A DNA stretch of 64,000 nucleotides from Tanytarsus gracilentus. Its lineage: Eukaryota; Arthropoda; Insecta; Diptera; Chironomidae. The notes below the pieces were generated by a model that searched no databases, was not told the origin of the DNA, and worked only from the letters and a program-made list of their open reading frames with translations. This document shows positions 11,315 through 27,500 of the stretch, piece by piece. How positions within the stretch are numbered: the first letter of the stretch is position 1; each line of letters begins with the position of its first letter. The stretch lies in assembly GCA_038502055.1 (NCBI GenBank), contig JAXRKN010000037.1:2294001-2358000 (forward strand). The letters run 5' to 3'. A program made the translations under genes and the position numbers.

Positions 11315-12589
11315 TTTTCTCAATTCCTGCTTGTCTTAATCCCTGCGAAAAAGAACTTTGAAAAAATTTCGCAAAAAACGTGGCTTCCTTCAAATTCTGA
11401 ATTTTCTCGATTTTTACATCTTTTTCCCACAAAACTTCATATTGCCCGCATTACCCACTTCCTCTATTAGCTTTCTAACCCACTTTTACTTACTTTATGA
11501 TGACGAGAAATGAAAATTTCGAATTTTCAAAATGCTTGGCTGAGAGAACGTCTCTTGATTTAATACACGTCTTGCACGTTTGAAATCTACTTGTGAAGTG
11601 AGGGGTTAGTTCTGAGGGGCGTAAAGTTACGTCACACATGCCAAAAAGTTTTTGCCCCTCTCACAATTTAAATTTGACCGTTACGTTTTGAGAGTTAAAT
11701 TGTGCTGTCACTCGAAAGTTTAATTTTATCACGATGAAGATTTGAAATCTTCAGCAATCTTTTTAATTTTTTTTTGAAATAAAGTCAGCAACATGAAAAA
11801 AATTAAAATGTGCTTTAGATACATGAATTTAACCGAATTTAAAAAGAAGAGAGAAAAAGAGAATGAGAGAACCACCTGTTGCAGCATAATCATAATCCAA
11901 CATAAAAAGGTTTGAGCATGCACAAATTATTTTATCAAAGACAAAAAATTTCATTCTGCTGAATTCAGTTGGAAAATTTTTTTTAAAAAAATTATAAAAC
12001 TAGTAAAATTAAAAGAATTATTTTAAAAATCGTCATCTAGTTTAAAATTTATCGCTAACATGCAGCATTAATATTTCCCCTACTGTACATTCTCAAAAGA
12101 GAGCGAGAGAGCGAAAATGTTTTATGCTCAATCTAAAGCTAACGTAAAATATACTTGAACATATTCAGTTTAGTTACTCGTGAGTCGTTGGATGTGTAAG
12201 TCGATACATCTTCAGCATTATCGTTTCGTCGGTTTAAATTTCATAATTCAGATGGTATATAAAAAAATAAAATAAAAGAAGAGAAGTGAAAATGCAAAAA
12301 AATGTGTGAGAAATCAATTATTTGATAAGAAGAAAAAAATATCGATAAAAAAGCTATGAGCAAAATAGCGTGTACATGCGGGAGAAAAGATTATAATTGA
12401 TATTGCTGAAGAAAGTTTTTTTTTTTCGGAGAAAAGGTATTATTTTGCCAAAAAGAAAAAAAATATAAACCATCGACACATATGTGTAAAAGTTCTCATG
12501 AAATAAAAATGAATGTGCATCAACGACAAAAAATGTGTGGATAGAAGTTCATTTTCGCTAAAATGGAATTATGAATCAGCAGCTTTAGA
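11315..12589. other. Divergent intergenic region between exuperantia and NKAIN
   Basis: Holds the promoters of two oppositely transcribed genes. A TCAGTT initiator-like hexamer at 12165-12170 lies about 420 bases upstream of the NKAIN ATG, but I see no TATA box or clear DPE at the right distance, so it is weak. A GA-rich stretch (GAGAGCGAGAGAGCG) near 12100 resembles GAGA-factor sites. No coding exon recognised. Confidence 0.35.
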
Positions 12590-15500
12590 ATGTGCACTCG
12601 ACGAAATTTTGTTCTGTTTGTGTGCTCGATGCAAATGGTAAGTCTTGAGTCTTGTTGCATTTTTCTCTTGTTATTCACCTCGCTCTCATTCTGCACGCTC
12701 TCTTACGAATATATACACATATAAAATAAAGTTGAAGTTGCGATATTTATTAACAACATCCTGTGTCTCGATCAACTTTTATGCCTCCTCTTCTTAACTC
12801 TTTTCTCTTTCGGCGGTGTGTATGCAAAATGTTAAAAAGAATGCGATTTTCACAAGGAAGTGGAGCTTCTCGTTTTTTTTGTCAAGGTTTACGACAGGAC
12901 GCTCCACCGGTAGTTTTATTTTTTATCCTTTAAAAAATTCATTAAAATGTACCTTTTGTATAACGTCAGAGAGAGAGCATGAGTAGTTTTGAACGTGAAA
13001 GTTGCACAACATCAGCTAACCGTGAAAAATTCATAAGTGTGATCAGCGAATGAGAAGAAAAATTTCTTCTTTCTCTTTTTGCTTAGACAGTTACTAACGC
13101 TATGATATAATTGCGGCGCTCTCAGTGAATACCTCGCTGCAGAGTATTTTTTCGTGTTTTTTTGGTCAAATGACTATTAGTTCCACTCATTTGACTTCTG
13201 AACAAGCGTACGGAAATGAGAAATCTTAGATACTTCCCCACAGTATCGTCTTGGTTGGTGAAACGTCATTGTCTTAATTTATTTTTTTCGGGCAGCAGGA
13301 TTGATTTATTTTTTACGTCACGACACAAAATTTTATTTTTTAAAAAACTTAATTAAAAGTTTTTGTGCTTTCATGGTTGATCTTAAAAAAATAACTTTAG
13401 TAAAAAATTTTTAATTTGAACCCTAATAAAATTTCACCAAAAGCACTTTTCCGCAAAATTTCACCTCACAAAAGAAATTTAATGCAAATGTGATGCCATC
13501 AAAATAATTTGCTATAATTTAATAATAATCAAAGCACGTGATTCAGTAAATTTCTACACTTCCTCTCAAAAAAAAGTTTCACTTTCAATTTTTAAAATCA
13601 CATAACTTCCTCACATTTCCATCTTCATTCCACATTTTAATGGCACAAAAAAGCTGTGAAGGTCTTTTAATACGAATAGAGTTTTTATTTAAATAATAAC
13701 TATCGATATGGATGAGTTCACAATAGATTTAGAGTAACATAAATTTTTGTATTATGACTTTAAACTACAAAGACACACTTCGATGTTAAAAAATATGAGC
13801 GCAGCGTGGGAATATAGATTTGTAAAAAATTTATTAGTTTTTTCCTTACAAATTTGTATCAAGAAGCATGTATTGTTCTAGCATAGACAAATCCTCAATA
13901 AATTAATTAGATTGCAAAGGTGAAGAAAAACCCATAGAAAAAAATAATTCTCAACCAGTTGGGATTTGATTCTGACAAAAGAATTTTGTTAAGTTTCTGA
14001 TTTTTCTTTGTTATTTTTTCTCGCTCTCTATCTTAATTGAAATGAATTGGCTCGAGGAAATTGATTTGAGGAGAGATTTTTCGATTCTCCACTGACAGAG
14101 AAATTACACAGTTTAAATTGACCTCAATATATCGTGTGTATAAATATAAATTTAGAGTAGTAGTTCTCGAAAGGCTTAAAAAACTTTTTCAATTGCAATG
14201 CGGAGTTTTTTTCGAGTGCTCGATAGCAGGAGAACAAGAAGAATCGAGAGAAATCAAACACAATACGAATAAGTAGATGGAATAGACGACGATAGGTTTA
14301 TGGGTTTTCGATCAAGAAAGAACTCTCTATACTCTATCGGCTGACATGATGAAGTATATAAATTTAGATAAATTGCCGCTACTATCATCACAAGGAACCC
14401 TAGACATAGTTAAAGCTCAGCTCTGTAATTGATTGCCAACCAATTCAAGAATAAGGATTGGGTAATAAAAATTCCAAGAGACATTTAATTGCTTCACACA
14501 ATATTTTACTCTTACAAATGATGTGTTTTCGCTCCATACCACCCTCTTGCTCTTTATTCAATGATTACAGATCAATTTGAGTCCTATTCAGTTCATACTT
14601 TGATTTGACCACATGCAGAAAGACCCCGTTCAGTGGTGGCAATCATGCTACCTATTGAATAAACATCCTTTTCGTCATTGAATGACTCGATAGAAAAATA
14701 ATTTATGAAATGTAGATTTAGGCAGTTCCATTAAAAGAGAAAATATTATAGATTTGACCTAACCTACAGCTATTTTGTTTGAGTTTCATTTAAAATACGG
14801 AGAACATTTATTTCGTGGCGAAGCACATAGAATCGAAGAATGGACAAGAAAGAAGCCAAGAAAAGACGTTGAAAGAACCATTTTTTATTTATTTTTCTTC
14901 CTTATGCAAGTCATTTGCTTTAACACAATCTTCCAGTTTTTCTCTCTCTTTTTTACGGCTAAGTTCTCCTCTTTTTTTATGACCTTTTATTATAAAGAAT
15001 ACTATAAGTGCTCTCATACTTATTACACACAAAGTGACGGAAGAATTTTTTTTAAATACAAATGCAATCCATTTAAGAATGGAAAGTATATTTAGATTTT
15101 ATCGCCAATTAAAATTTTGTTCACATGTAGGTATTTCCACAATTCGTGTGAATATTTCAACTTACACATATATCAGAAAAGTCCAGCTATATAACATATG
15201 TGTGTGATACACTTTTAGCTTTTTGCTCTTGACTCTAATATAAAGGCAGGAAGCGGTAAAATATGCAAATCCGAGTTATCTGGTTGGTGTAGAATTCAAT
15301 CAAGACTTTAGTCGTCTTAAATCAGAAGTTTTTTTGATCTAAAATCCCTCTCATGTTGTTGCGAGATTATGATTCGTTTGTGAAGCTTTCTTTCTCATTT
15401 TTTTTGAGAAAAAAAACTAAAGGTCAATCTTGAAGGATTAGCATCGCATGTGAATAAGGACATATTTAAAAATTTCAACAATGAAATGATTTTTTAGATT

Positions 15501-18500
15501 TCAAAAAACTTTATTTTTGTTAATTAACGTCAAGAACTGCTTTTAGGATTGTTCAATAACAAAAGACGTCATTTCGACTGAAAACTTTCTATGAACTTTC
15601 TCACATTTACAGCATACGATTACCAGCATAAGAAAATGCTGCCAGACAAATTAACTTGATCCTAGAGCGCAAAATAACTAAACTTTTTTCTGGCTCCATT
15701 TCGACTAAGAACTCAATGTGCTTTATTTTCGGTTAGAAGATTAAAACTTATTTTTCGCATTCATGTTGTCATAGACTGCCAAAATATCAAGAGCAAAAAA
15801 CTTTTAAATCGCTGCTGAGGAATTTTCTCTTCAACATCTCAAAATAACTCATCAACACATTGGCATTTCCTTTATTCGGCCTTGCAATTCTCTTTCGTCT
15901 ATAGCGAGCTCTAAGATCGATTAAATAAATTGATTAAGTTAGCGAGAATATTGCGGATATAATTTCTTTGAGTCACTCGATGATGAGTAAGAATTTTAAA
16001 CAACAGCCGTTTATTTTAGACAACAACAAAGCGTGAGATCTTCAACATCATTATAATTTTCTCTGTGTATATTTTTCTCTCTTTCATAATGCTTACCTAC
16101 ATTAGTCTCATCTATACACGTTAAGAATAAGTAGAAGAAAAAAATGATGAAAAATACGTTAAAAAATAATTCTTCATGAGAGAGAGTGAGAGATTCACAT
16201 GATACGCGAGAGTGAGGAAGAAAATAAAGACAAATAACGTGAGAAGTGGATGAAGAATATGATTAAAGACGTATGTACTTGACATAGGTTCAACGAAGAA
16301 AAGAGTTCTTTCAATGTGTATAGTAAAGCTCACTTTTGAAAGATAAGAACACATCTAGAGAAATAAAACGAGGGGCAAGATATTTTCGCTGACTCAAAAC
16401 ACACTTCAAATTAATAAATGATTTTCTCTTTGCCGTCTCCTCTTCCCTTCAATAGCTGCTGGCTTTTTCTGCTGCTGTTTGAAAAGGAAGTGAAACAGGT
16501 AAAAATGAGAACAAGAATTTCTCTCTCGTGTGCTCTCAAACATGAACTTCTTTCAGTTGAGTGAGTGAGCTACAATAAAAAAAATAGTATGTGAAGTTGG
16601 GGGTGTGCTCGAAAATCCCTCGACTCTCAGTAAGGTTTTGTTCAATAAATCCATATGTATTTTAAGGGTATGTCACACAAATTAATTGAGTCTGTTTGTA
16701 ATGCGATAAATTCTGAAATAACTTTCAGAGTCATAAATTATAATAAAATTTTGTCATCAAAGTATAATAAAATAATACTCCAAGTCAAATATGCGAGGTT
16801 AAACAATTTTTTGTAAAATATATTTATCGAACAAATACAAAGTGTTGTTTCATTTTAAGTTTGCAAATTTTTTAGTCAGATTTATTAAATTTAAAATAAA
16901 AATTCCTACATTTTTCGACCTCACCTCGCACATCTCTTTAAATGCCTTTAACATGAAGCAATTTCTTGAGAACGAACAAAAGTTCAAAGCAAACGGTTGA
17001 AGGAGAATAACCAAAAGAAAACTAAAGAGCATGAGAGTGAGAGAGGTCGAGAAACATACATTCGAGGATTGACGTGTAGGTGCGAATTGATTGCTTAAGA
17101 GAGTATTAGTTGCCATAGAAAATGCTTATCCAAATATTTGCTGCTCCTTATCCTTCTAGAAGAGCCAAAAATTCGTTTTACAAACATTTCTCCTGAACTG
17201 TGTGACAATTGTCTTGTTTCTGTTGTTATCCGTTGTTATATGTTCTGGAGAGAAGAGACATCGGGTATTGTATTTTATGGCCCACTATAAGAGGACGTAA
17301 TTTTGTGAGTCATAAGAGGCACATTAGGCATGTTCAAACCGTATAGCATCAGACACACTTAACAATTCCTCCACACACGTTGAGGTGCTTGAATGATATT
17401 TATTGCTATCTATTTGGCACATGAAATTAAATTTCTATGCCGATAAAAGAGAGTGAAAGATAGCTAAAAATAGCCAATGCAGTAAAATAAATATAATGTT
17501 TGAAAAACAACAGAAGTGAACCTCAAAAAATATTATAATCATAAAGCTGAATAAAATTTATAGCTGATAAAAATTGTTATAAACTCACGAAAAAGTCATG
17601 ACACGATTAAAACACGTTCGTACGGAAAAAATCATAATTATAATACCTAATTATTTAACAGCAAGAATCAGCTGTCGTGTGGCTAAGCGACTTACAGCAG
17701 AAATTCGTCTAATGAATTCGCTTCACGTAATTCACTTAAAAATAGAGATTGAGAGGCTGTTTCTGCAAAAATAAAGGAAAAGAGAATGAAAATGAAAATG
17801 AGGAGGGGAAAGAATCAAGAAATAAATTGACTCGAAAGTCGTCTCCAATTATTTTCTCTCGCTTTTTCTCACATTATCATAATAATTGCGATGCCGCTGA
17901 CTTTTGCTTTGGAGAATAAAATTTTTTAGTTTTCTATTCTTCGAAAGAAAATTGTCTATTAATTTTTCAACACTCAAATGGAATTAAAAACTCTGCAAAT
18001 TGAAGCGAAATTAAACGATTTTTGATGTCTTGATATTTCCGGGAAATACTTTTTTTTTGATTCCATCATAATCTTTTAATTGTGTCAATTTTTTATTTTC
18101 ACCGAAGGCTGTAAAATATCACGACAATTTTCTCAAATAAAAAATAACGATAATGATGGGGGGAGAACTGAAAAAGAGTCAGGAAATCTTTTTTTGACAT
18201 TACTGGTGTGCCATGTCAAGTGCACACATCTCACAACGTGAAACAGAGAAATGAAGGAAAAGGCGACGATAATTGCTCACGATGATGAGAAAAAAGTAAA
18301 TTTGAGCGGGATATAAACTATGTGAAGTGTAAAAAGGTCGTGAAAATTTTTTTACGATACCATCGTATGACTTAGGACAATTTAGAGGCGATGATAAAAA
18401 AAAGAAAAAAGTTGCGATGGGGATCATAAAAAAGTTCGAAGGTCCCACCCAAAAAAAGCAATTAGAGAATTTTTCTTCTTTTTTCGCTCGCCGCCAATTT

Positions 18501-21500
18501 ACCACAAAATTTTCGCATTCCTTGCCATTTTTATTCTCATTACATACTCAACCGCACACACATAGGATGTTGTAACAAAAGCATTCGTCATAAAATTCCG
18601 CGAATTGTTTGCATTACTCACGCTACTAAATCTTATTCGTTTAAATTCTTGGGAGTTGTCAAAAAAATAATTTTTAAAGTCGATTAAATTGGAGGATATA
18701 AAACAATTAATTGAAGATGACACAGAGAGCGAAGCTCGTTAATGCTTTACGAATTTTCCATCTCTTTTCTCGTTTACATCTCAAAAATTAATTTATATGA
18801 TTACGACTGGTGGGCATGAACATGCGACATAAAAGTTAATTATCAATGTGATGTGATGATGATGACAAACGGTTGTGCTACTGTTTATGTGTTGGTGGCA
18901 TAGGGAATTCGTAATGGTAATGATAAGCATATAATTTACAACAAGCAAAGGCAACGGTATCTGTTATTAGCCGCGATAATTAGAGATGAACATCAAGTGG
19001 GCTTGATTCAATGATGAAACTTTTATTCTGAGCGATTTGTTATGAAAAAAAATTCCCACTTGTGTGCCTTCTGGGACTTTCTTCTCCACTTATTTAACTT
19101 GTTGCGAGCTTGAATTGGATATAAAAATAATTTCTTGAAGCGTAAAAAGAAATACGAAGTGGAAAATAATCCTTTCACTCAATTTTTTGATATCCTACCT
19201 GAATTACTTTTGAGCCATGTTGCTTGTGTCGAAGTACTATGGGATGACAAGTGATTGACATGTTGGGATAAAACGGAAGTTTCAATGCCACAATTGGGTC
19301 ATTCTTAAAATTCGTGGCGTGATTGTAAGTTTCTTAGCTTATCAATTTATAATCAAACCCGTATTAATAATTTATCAAATCAAATTTTCGTATTCTCTTG
19401 TGCCTTTGAAGTAATCTAAACAAATAATAATTTCAACCTTCTCTTTCACTTGCCGAGTACGAATGGTGGCTCGAATTCAGTTGGTTAGAAATAATTTATC
19501 CCTTTGCATTATCTTTTGAGCCACATATGTATACATTCGAGTTAGAGAGTTAAAGGCGAAAAAAGGTTTCTCTGAGGGATTCATTTCTCCATCAGTTTCA
19601 GTTATAATGCTCGACTGCGAGAGAGATTTCAGGTGTTCATGCGTTTTAAATGAGAGAATAAACGAGTATAAAAGATTCTTTTTTCCTGCATATTCGGTTA
19701 AGGCATTTAAGAGACGTAGACAGCGGAGCATAAGCTAAATGTGTATACAGAAAAAGAGAGTGAGAAAGAAATTAATTTTCACTGCCTCTTCTCATAACAC
19801 CGAGGCAAGAGTGAAGCGCTCACACAAAGTGTGAAATGTTGAACAGTTTAACAAATTTAAACTGTGGTAGCGAGAAAAAATGTTTTTTAATTTCAACTTA
19901 AACGCACCTGTCTCGTACAACACTATATATAGTTGTTGGCGATAAAAAACAAATGATTACTACGATTAAAAAAATGAAAAAAAAATTTGGTTGCCGAGAT
20001 GAAACTTATTGTATTGAAGTGTGCGATATTGTTCGTCATATCGAAATAGAGACACAAAGTGATTCGAGATATTGAACCCGAACTTCATGTTTCTTTGGCA
20101 AAAAAATATATTTTACATGTTATTTGTTTGTTTCCATGTTTTCCAATTTTATCCACACCAGTGGGTTAATAACAAAATATAAAATTCTGCGTTATGCGAC
20201 TCAATTTTGAAAATGCCTGCAATTGTTGTCTGTCGACCTCACAATCAAGGACACCTCAAGGGTTGGAAAACGTGACAAGGAAAAAATTTTTCAACAATTT
20301 TTTTGCGTAGTAAAAATCACGTAATTTTTCGTGATAGATGAAAAAGTTTAAATTTCTCTCTTCAACCCCTTGCATAACGTCGCTTAAGCGATAAAACTGA
20401 AATTCCTTCCTCCAACAAAAAATAACTATCAGTGCTAGATTGTTTGTCGTGTGTCAACAAAAACAGTTTTATATTACTCTATTTATGCTGAACGTTCGAG
20501 TGCGAAAACTACCGCCTGTTTGCCTGCCGATGGCGTTGCTTCGAAATTATCATCGTTGAGCGTGCAAATATGCTCGCTAGAAAAACATCAGCAAACTTCA
20601 AAAATCACTTTTTTAAACTCGCTTTACCGGAAGTTTCTCAAAAATCGATAAGATGCCTTGTTTACTGCACAAAAAATTTTAAATTTGCTGAAGCGAACGA
20701 GTTTTTTTAGGACGCTTGGCAAACACAAAAAATTACGCAACAATTTATGAGGGGAAAAATAAATTTTGTTTTTATCAAAAATCAATATTTCTCCGCTTAA
20801 TCACTCCATTTATGGTCTCAAAGGTACTAACTTCTTCTGCATATATGTTTTGCACGTGGGTGTAAAATGTTAAAAAACGACGAATCCTAATATATCGAAG
20901 TGATGACTTAAGATTCGAGTTATGTGAAGTGCTAATTAATTAGCTACGATTGCTTTGTTTCAAAAAGCTCTTTGGCAACATCGTTTTTTTTATTCGTTTT
21001 TATCATCACACAAATGTTGTGAAATTAACGATGAAAGAGTTTATAGCTTATTTCACCATTTAACACACAAAGCCTGTCGCATGCAATTACGTTCCTTGTC
21101 AAAGTTTCTTTTTAATTCCCTTCGCATTTAGTTACAAATTTGTAAGGCTTCCAAATGCTCATAAAGTTTCACATAAAAATGAAGAAGAAACTTTTATTTA
21201 ATACCTTTTCATGTGTAAGTTGTAACAGGAAAAAAACAGCAAGCAGGAAGACAGATGATTTCGTGATAACTTTGTGTGATGAACTGAAAAATACCGTATA
21301 AACACCACATGCATTTGAGCAACATATATCTCCTAAAGTTTTGCGTGCTTGTATGATTAATAGTGAGAGAATTTAAACATTGTTAAGACACCGCAAAACA
21401 GTGGCAGTGAATGATTAAGTACTATACGAATAATTAAAAAATTATTTACTTCATGCCATCTCTTGTTGCTTCAGAAATCTCTTTTATAAAATTTAATTAT

Positions 21501-24500
21501 AAATTCTTAACAATTTGTCCTTCAACAGTAAGTTATAAAAAGAAGAAGTAAAAACTTTTTACACATGCGACTGATTCATTTTCAATTAATTTGTGTCATA
21601 TACAAATTTTTGTCGGAACGATGTTTTACAAATTCATAAAACACACACGCAAATGTTTCTTTGCTTATCGCTTCTTTCTCTATCTCTTTATCAAAGACAA
21701 TTAAAATTGATTAACTAATTGAAAAGAACATACAATTTTAGTAACAAATGGCGTGCATACATAAATGAATATTAATGGAATTGCTTTCAAAACTAAAAAG
21801 AGTTCTAGTTTAGTTTTAATGGCCTTAAAAAATGCTAGTTAATCGATTAAGCTCGATGTAAATTGATGGTAAAATTCCCATTTAAATTAGTTTGGGGAGC
21901 ATGTGAGTTAAAAGTGCTCTATTGTGAATACAAAATACTAGAAATAATTAAATACGTGATGGTGGGCTCCCTTTATTTGAGTCTAAGTTACATGCTGTAA
22001 TGAGCACAACACGAAACTAATTTGAATATATATATGATTACCTTAGAACAAACTAAAACCTCAGAAAATATTAGAAAAATTAACAAATTTAGGCTTCACG
22101 GTAGAATTAACTAAACGCTCCAGTTTGACAACCGTCGCTTTCTCATGCGATTAAATGCCTTTGCCTTATCAGCTTGATATTATTGTAATAAAGTATAAAT
22201 AAAATCGGAAAAGTTTCACTTTCAATGGGAGTTAAATATCAAAACGTTATTAACACTCTCCCACTCTCTCGCTCTCTAATTCAAGTCTTATATCAAAGGT
22301 CTAATGAGAGTTATTGAAAGACATTTCTTAAACTCGTGCGGCAATTTCTACTTTGATAAATATAATATGAATGAAACAAAGATATCGCCATGGGCGGAAA
22401 GTGAGAGAGCAAGTATATAAGAGAGTGCTCGACTTTATGTTTGTATATTGAAGGCAAAGCGGTTACAAGCGAGCACAAAAACTCGTTACGTGAAATGAAA
22501 ATGAAAATGTTTTTGATTTTGCTTTCAAAGAAGAAATTCTTGAGAGCGTTTCACGATATTAAAAGTGAAAAGTGTGCAACAGGTGGGAGCTAAGGAAATT
22601 TTATCTAAGCTCTCACTCGCTTCTATCGATTTTCATGCTCTCTTTTATTTTGTTGAAATTGAAGATTTTCATATCAAGATGCTTACTGTCAATAGCCTTT
22701 AAAAAGTTTAATATAAGCTCAATTGTCAACATGAAAATAGATCAATCACATGCTCTTTCACTTTGAAAAAGGACTCAAGTATCCTTATGTGAGTTTCTAT
22801 CTCTATTTACCACACCGCACCATGATGTGAATTGAATTGATATGAGAATTATGTAAATGAAGTTTTTGCTTGTGACCCAATATCAGCATATAGATCTAGT
22901 AAAATTCTCATATCCTAGGCTATTTATTCTTCGCATAATATCGATATGATGACGATGATGTTAGATTAAAAACATTTAAGGACTTCAATAACTTTCAATT
23001 TTATGTTTTTTGCTGAGGACTTTGTAAAACTTACAAGGGAGAAGAACTTTGTTGTTTTAAAAAAGTTATTTGCATTTCATTAAAACTCAAATCAAAAATT
23101 TTAGGTTGGAAACCATTTAAATGTATAAAAACAAACTCAAGCACTCATTTCTAGAAAGTTTCAATTACTCTAAAGAGCATAAAATAAAATGAAATGCTGG
23201 AGATCGTATAACAATATGGAGGTTCATAAAATTTTATCATCCTACTCGCACTCTTGCCTTTAACCATCAAATTCAGTGCTTTTTATCACACATCCCACCT
23301 ATATAAATGTGTAACATTGTTGCCACAGCAACATACGCACAAAAATATTATCGTCGTCATTATTTGACGTAAAAAAGAGATTGCCAAATAATAAAATGTA
23401 ACTTTCCTTGATAGGAGAGCTGTCCGAAATGCCAAGACGAGTGTCAATGATTTATCACTTAAAAGTTTCCTCTTCCACTTCATGACAGACTTGATACAAA
23501 TCACTTTCTATTATCTTCAAATAATTAATGATTTTAATGTTTTATTTGAGTGACTGTTTATGGAGAAGTGCTGTCAAGGGAAATATTTAATTTGTTTGTC
23601 TAAGTTCTTGTGTGGATGTAAACAGCTTAGCGATATAAGAAGAGATAATCCTCGAAGAGAAGCTTAAAGAATAATTTGGTGAAGAGAAGCCGTGTACTTA
23701 ATTTAATTCCTTCAAATTAGGAAAATTAAATTTAGATGCAACTACTACATGTGCACTTTTTAACTTTTTAATAATATCTTTTTTTCTCTCTATTTCCAGC
23801 TCACCATCATCGAACGACAAATATTCGACTTTTTAGGATATATGTTTGCGCCAATTCTTGCCAACTTCCTCCATATAATTTTCATAATTTTTGGACTCTT
23901 TGGAGCATATCAGTTTCGTGGAAAATATCTGACATCGGTAAGTTTGCTTGAGTTCAAATAAAAATATTTTTTTATGGCTTTCGGCAAGGAAAGTAAATTA
24001 TATACACTCTGCCCTACATGTGCCAAATTGTCGAGTGTAAAATTTCCATTAATGTTCGATTTCTTTTTGCACAAACATAAAATGATTTTGTCGCGCGGCA
24101 TCGGCGACAACTGAGATTGTTTTTATCACGACGCCGATAAATTTTTTCAATTCTGTTAATTCAATTATCACCAGCATTGGTTTTTTTTCATGCCAAAATA
24201 ATACACGAGCAGTTGTTATCGCTAAATTGATTTTTACTACTTTATATAAATTTCGATGAGCTCATTTATCTTATCGATGAGCAACATCGAACAGAGAGTT
24301 TCGATTGCAATGTGGCTGATATCAATATTGAGTGGAAAATTTATATCAGAGTCAGTATTGAAAAAGTATTGTGTCAATATTTGCGTCACACTCACATTTT
24401 ATATTTTTGACAATTAATTAATTACGAGTGATACTAAATTTTTGAGCTCTCGCAGTCGTATGATATTGCGAGTTTAATGATCTATAAACATATTTTTTGT

Positions 24501-27500
24501 ATTTTTGCTTTTAATTAAGAACTTTATCGAAATTAAATTTGCATTTGATTTTCATTTTAAATAAAAATTAAAAGTGAAATTTTGAAGCAATTTTAATAAT
24601 TGAAAAATTTACAGCTTTTATTAAATCAACTGATTTTAAATTTTTGACCAAAATTAAAACATAATTATTCGTAATTATTAAATGTGAATGGATAAAATAA
24701 ATTTAATCAGTAGCATTAAATTAAATTTTTGAATCTTTTAGTTTTCTTTATCAGCCGCAAGCACACATATCAAATTACAAAGTTAATACACTCCACATAA
24801 TTTCCAGTGTAACTTTTCTTACAACACCGCTTTAATTTTCATTTCACTTCATTCATAAGTGCAGGCAAAATCTCAAAGGTTCCATAAAATTTTAATTTAC
24901 TGCGATGCATATTGTAACATAATCCCACCGCACACTCAATTCTGTGAATAAAAGAATTTATTCTGTTACAATGCAGAGTGAGATTACATGTGCAAAATGT
25001 TTATGTAAAGTAAGTAGCAAGGAGGTTTAAACTGTTGATAAATGGAATGGCATTTTTCATTTTACACTCGAGTGTGTGATGGAAATTTCACTCGAGTGCT
25101 TCCGAAAATTAATTTTCCTCTTCACAAATTGCTTGATTAATTTAATCACTTAAGACATTCATCGCACACTCACACAGCGTAAATTTTTTGCGTAAACTTT
25201 TGACGAATCTGTTGTTATTTAATATTTTTCATGTCCTTCAAATTGCCACCCAGAAATTACAATGAAGTCGAAAAAGTTTCGGGTGTTTGTGTTGAATTAA
25301 TTGATTCATTAATTCCAGTTCTTGCTGAATCTTTAAAAGACGCACTGATAAATTTTCATTCCTGACCTCAAAAGTCTTTTCAACAATTTATTGCAAATTT
25401 AATAAAATTTTCATCTTTTACTCTTTAAGTCACAACTGCAAAGGAAAAGATTTTATTACGCGCGTATTTCACAAATTCTTTTTTTGTGTGCCCTATATCC
25501 GATGTCTTTTCCTTCCTCTTCTCTTGAAACATGCATAAATTTCGTGAGCTCATTGAGGAATGCTTAAATGACGTTTTTTTTTATTAGAGTGAAATTTATG
25601 TCATGTCATAATATTGTGCAATTTTCTCATTAAACATATGCTTTAAAATTATTTTTCTCTTTTACTTATTTTCAGTATTCCGTGTGGAATATAATCTGGA
25701 TTGGTTGGAATGTCTTCCTAATTTGCTTCTACCTAAATGTCGGCATCTTAGATAGAGTGAGTATGAACGAGAATTTTTTATGTTAATCATAAAACGCTCA
25801 TGTCTTTCTCGTGAACCATTTTTATGCTGACATGTGTGGGTGTGAAATACGCATCTTTAATTAAAGCGATTTTTCATGCCCTTCAAGGAAATTGTCGTGT
25901 GATGATTACATAAGTCCTCGTAAAAATTTCTCGAGAATACTTTATGTGCTCTAGACTTTTTTCTCGCAAATTTAATAAATGGAAATTTGAGCATAAAATA
26001 TTAATAAATTTTCGGCAGCATACGACATTGTTGTTGAAAGTATCGGTAAAGCATGAATATTAATATCGACCCTTAGGCATTGTTTCATTTTTGTATCAAG
26101 AAACGTACGCAAAGTTCAGATTTACCCTTAAAAATTTAAATAAAAATAGAATTCAAAAATTTTGGGTCCTTTTGGATTAAAACTTTTGAGACAAATTTAA
26201 AGTTTTCTTTACCGTAATAAATTTTTTTTTTCCATCACGTGCTTGCAATAAAATCTCAATCAGAATTTCACTTTTCTATCTTAAATGCGAGTTAATGATG
26301 ATGATGAGAAAAAAATGTGTGGATATGCTATTTTTATGATGCTGCTAATGGTTGTTCGCCTTCTGCTCCCAATCAGTGCAACTGAAAATCATGTTAATAG
26401 CCATTCATTTATTAACTAAATCTTCACAAAACACCACTTTCTATCTCATAACGCAGTTCGAGCTCAAAATTAGTTAATAAATTTACTCGAATGATTTTTT
26501 TCAACTTTTATCTCAACAGCATTTATTTCGTAAATTAAATACAAAATTATTTTTCTGTGTGGCTTAGTAGGGGAAGATACCAAAATCATCATCGAGAGAA
26601 ATGTTTATGTGTCTAAAAATGTATGCATAAAAAATTTATCTGATGTTATGCTGCCTCATTCAGCAGTAATTTATTTGATAAATTTCATCACAATCATGTA
26701 CGGTCTACGTAATAAAGCGGTTTGTTAAACTTTCAGAATATGGCAGCAAAACTATAAGCTATAAAAATGCAGACTAAAAAAATAATATAAAACTTTTCGT
26801 TTCTCTCGCCAACACTTACGGGTAGCATAAACATCTCTCATCTGACAAAGCTCTTTTATGTTTTTCAAATAACAGTGAAAATTGCGAGATTAAAAAGAGT
26901 TGAAGAGAGCAAAAAATGAGACATAAAAAAATTGGTGAAAGCAATATAATTTTCTCGCTTTGTGGGAGATAAAAGCTGTTAAATTATTGATTTTGATCAA
27001 GGGACGTTAAATTTTAAATTTCTGCAAAACTTTTTAAAATTTCATTTAAAGAAATTAAAACGGCTACAATTTTTTTTATGATTTTAAATTTTTTTTTGCA
27101 AATTATCATTTCTTGACTCTCTCCAACCGTTTAGCAATTTAGCATTGTAATTTGACAATTGCACGACTTTAAAATTAATTTTGTGTCGTGTTTTAAAAAA
27201 ACAAATAAAATTTGAAAGTATAAAAAGAAAAGTGGAAGATAAAACAGAACCACTAATTAACCGTAAAAGTTCCTCCATATGTTTTTCTTCTTACTTCCCC
27301 TCTCGTTAAACAAAAAAGACATCAACAGAGCAAAAAAACGCATTTCTGATGTTTGATATTAATAAACGAGAGAGCGAGAGTCAACAACATTAGGCCGCTG
27401 CCGCCATGAGACATTGAGATGAAATTCATTTGGCCCATTTGGAGCGATGCCAGAAATGCCTTGAAACATCAATCGAAGTGAAGTGGCGGAGGGAACGGGC

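Noticed and set aside
14775..15095. 106-codon open frame in NKAIN intron 1
   Set aside because: No ATG-supported start, Phe-rich low-complexity translation, no splice partners or family match.
12638..23799. Nested genes, transposons or CRISPR-like arrays in the long intron
   Set aside because: No reverse transcriptase or transposase motifs, no terminal inverted repeats and no regularly spaced repeats were visible by eye.
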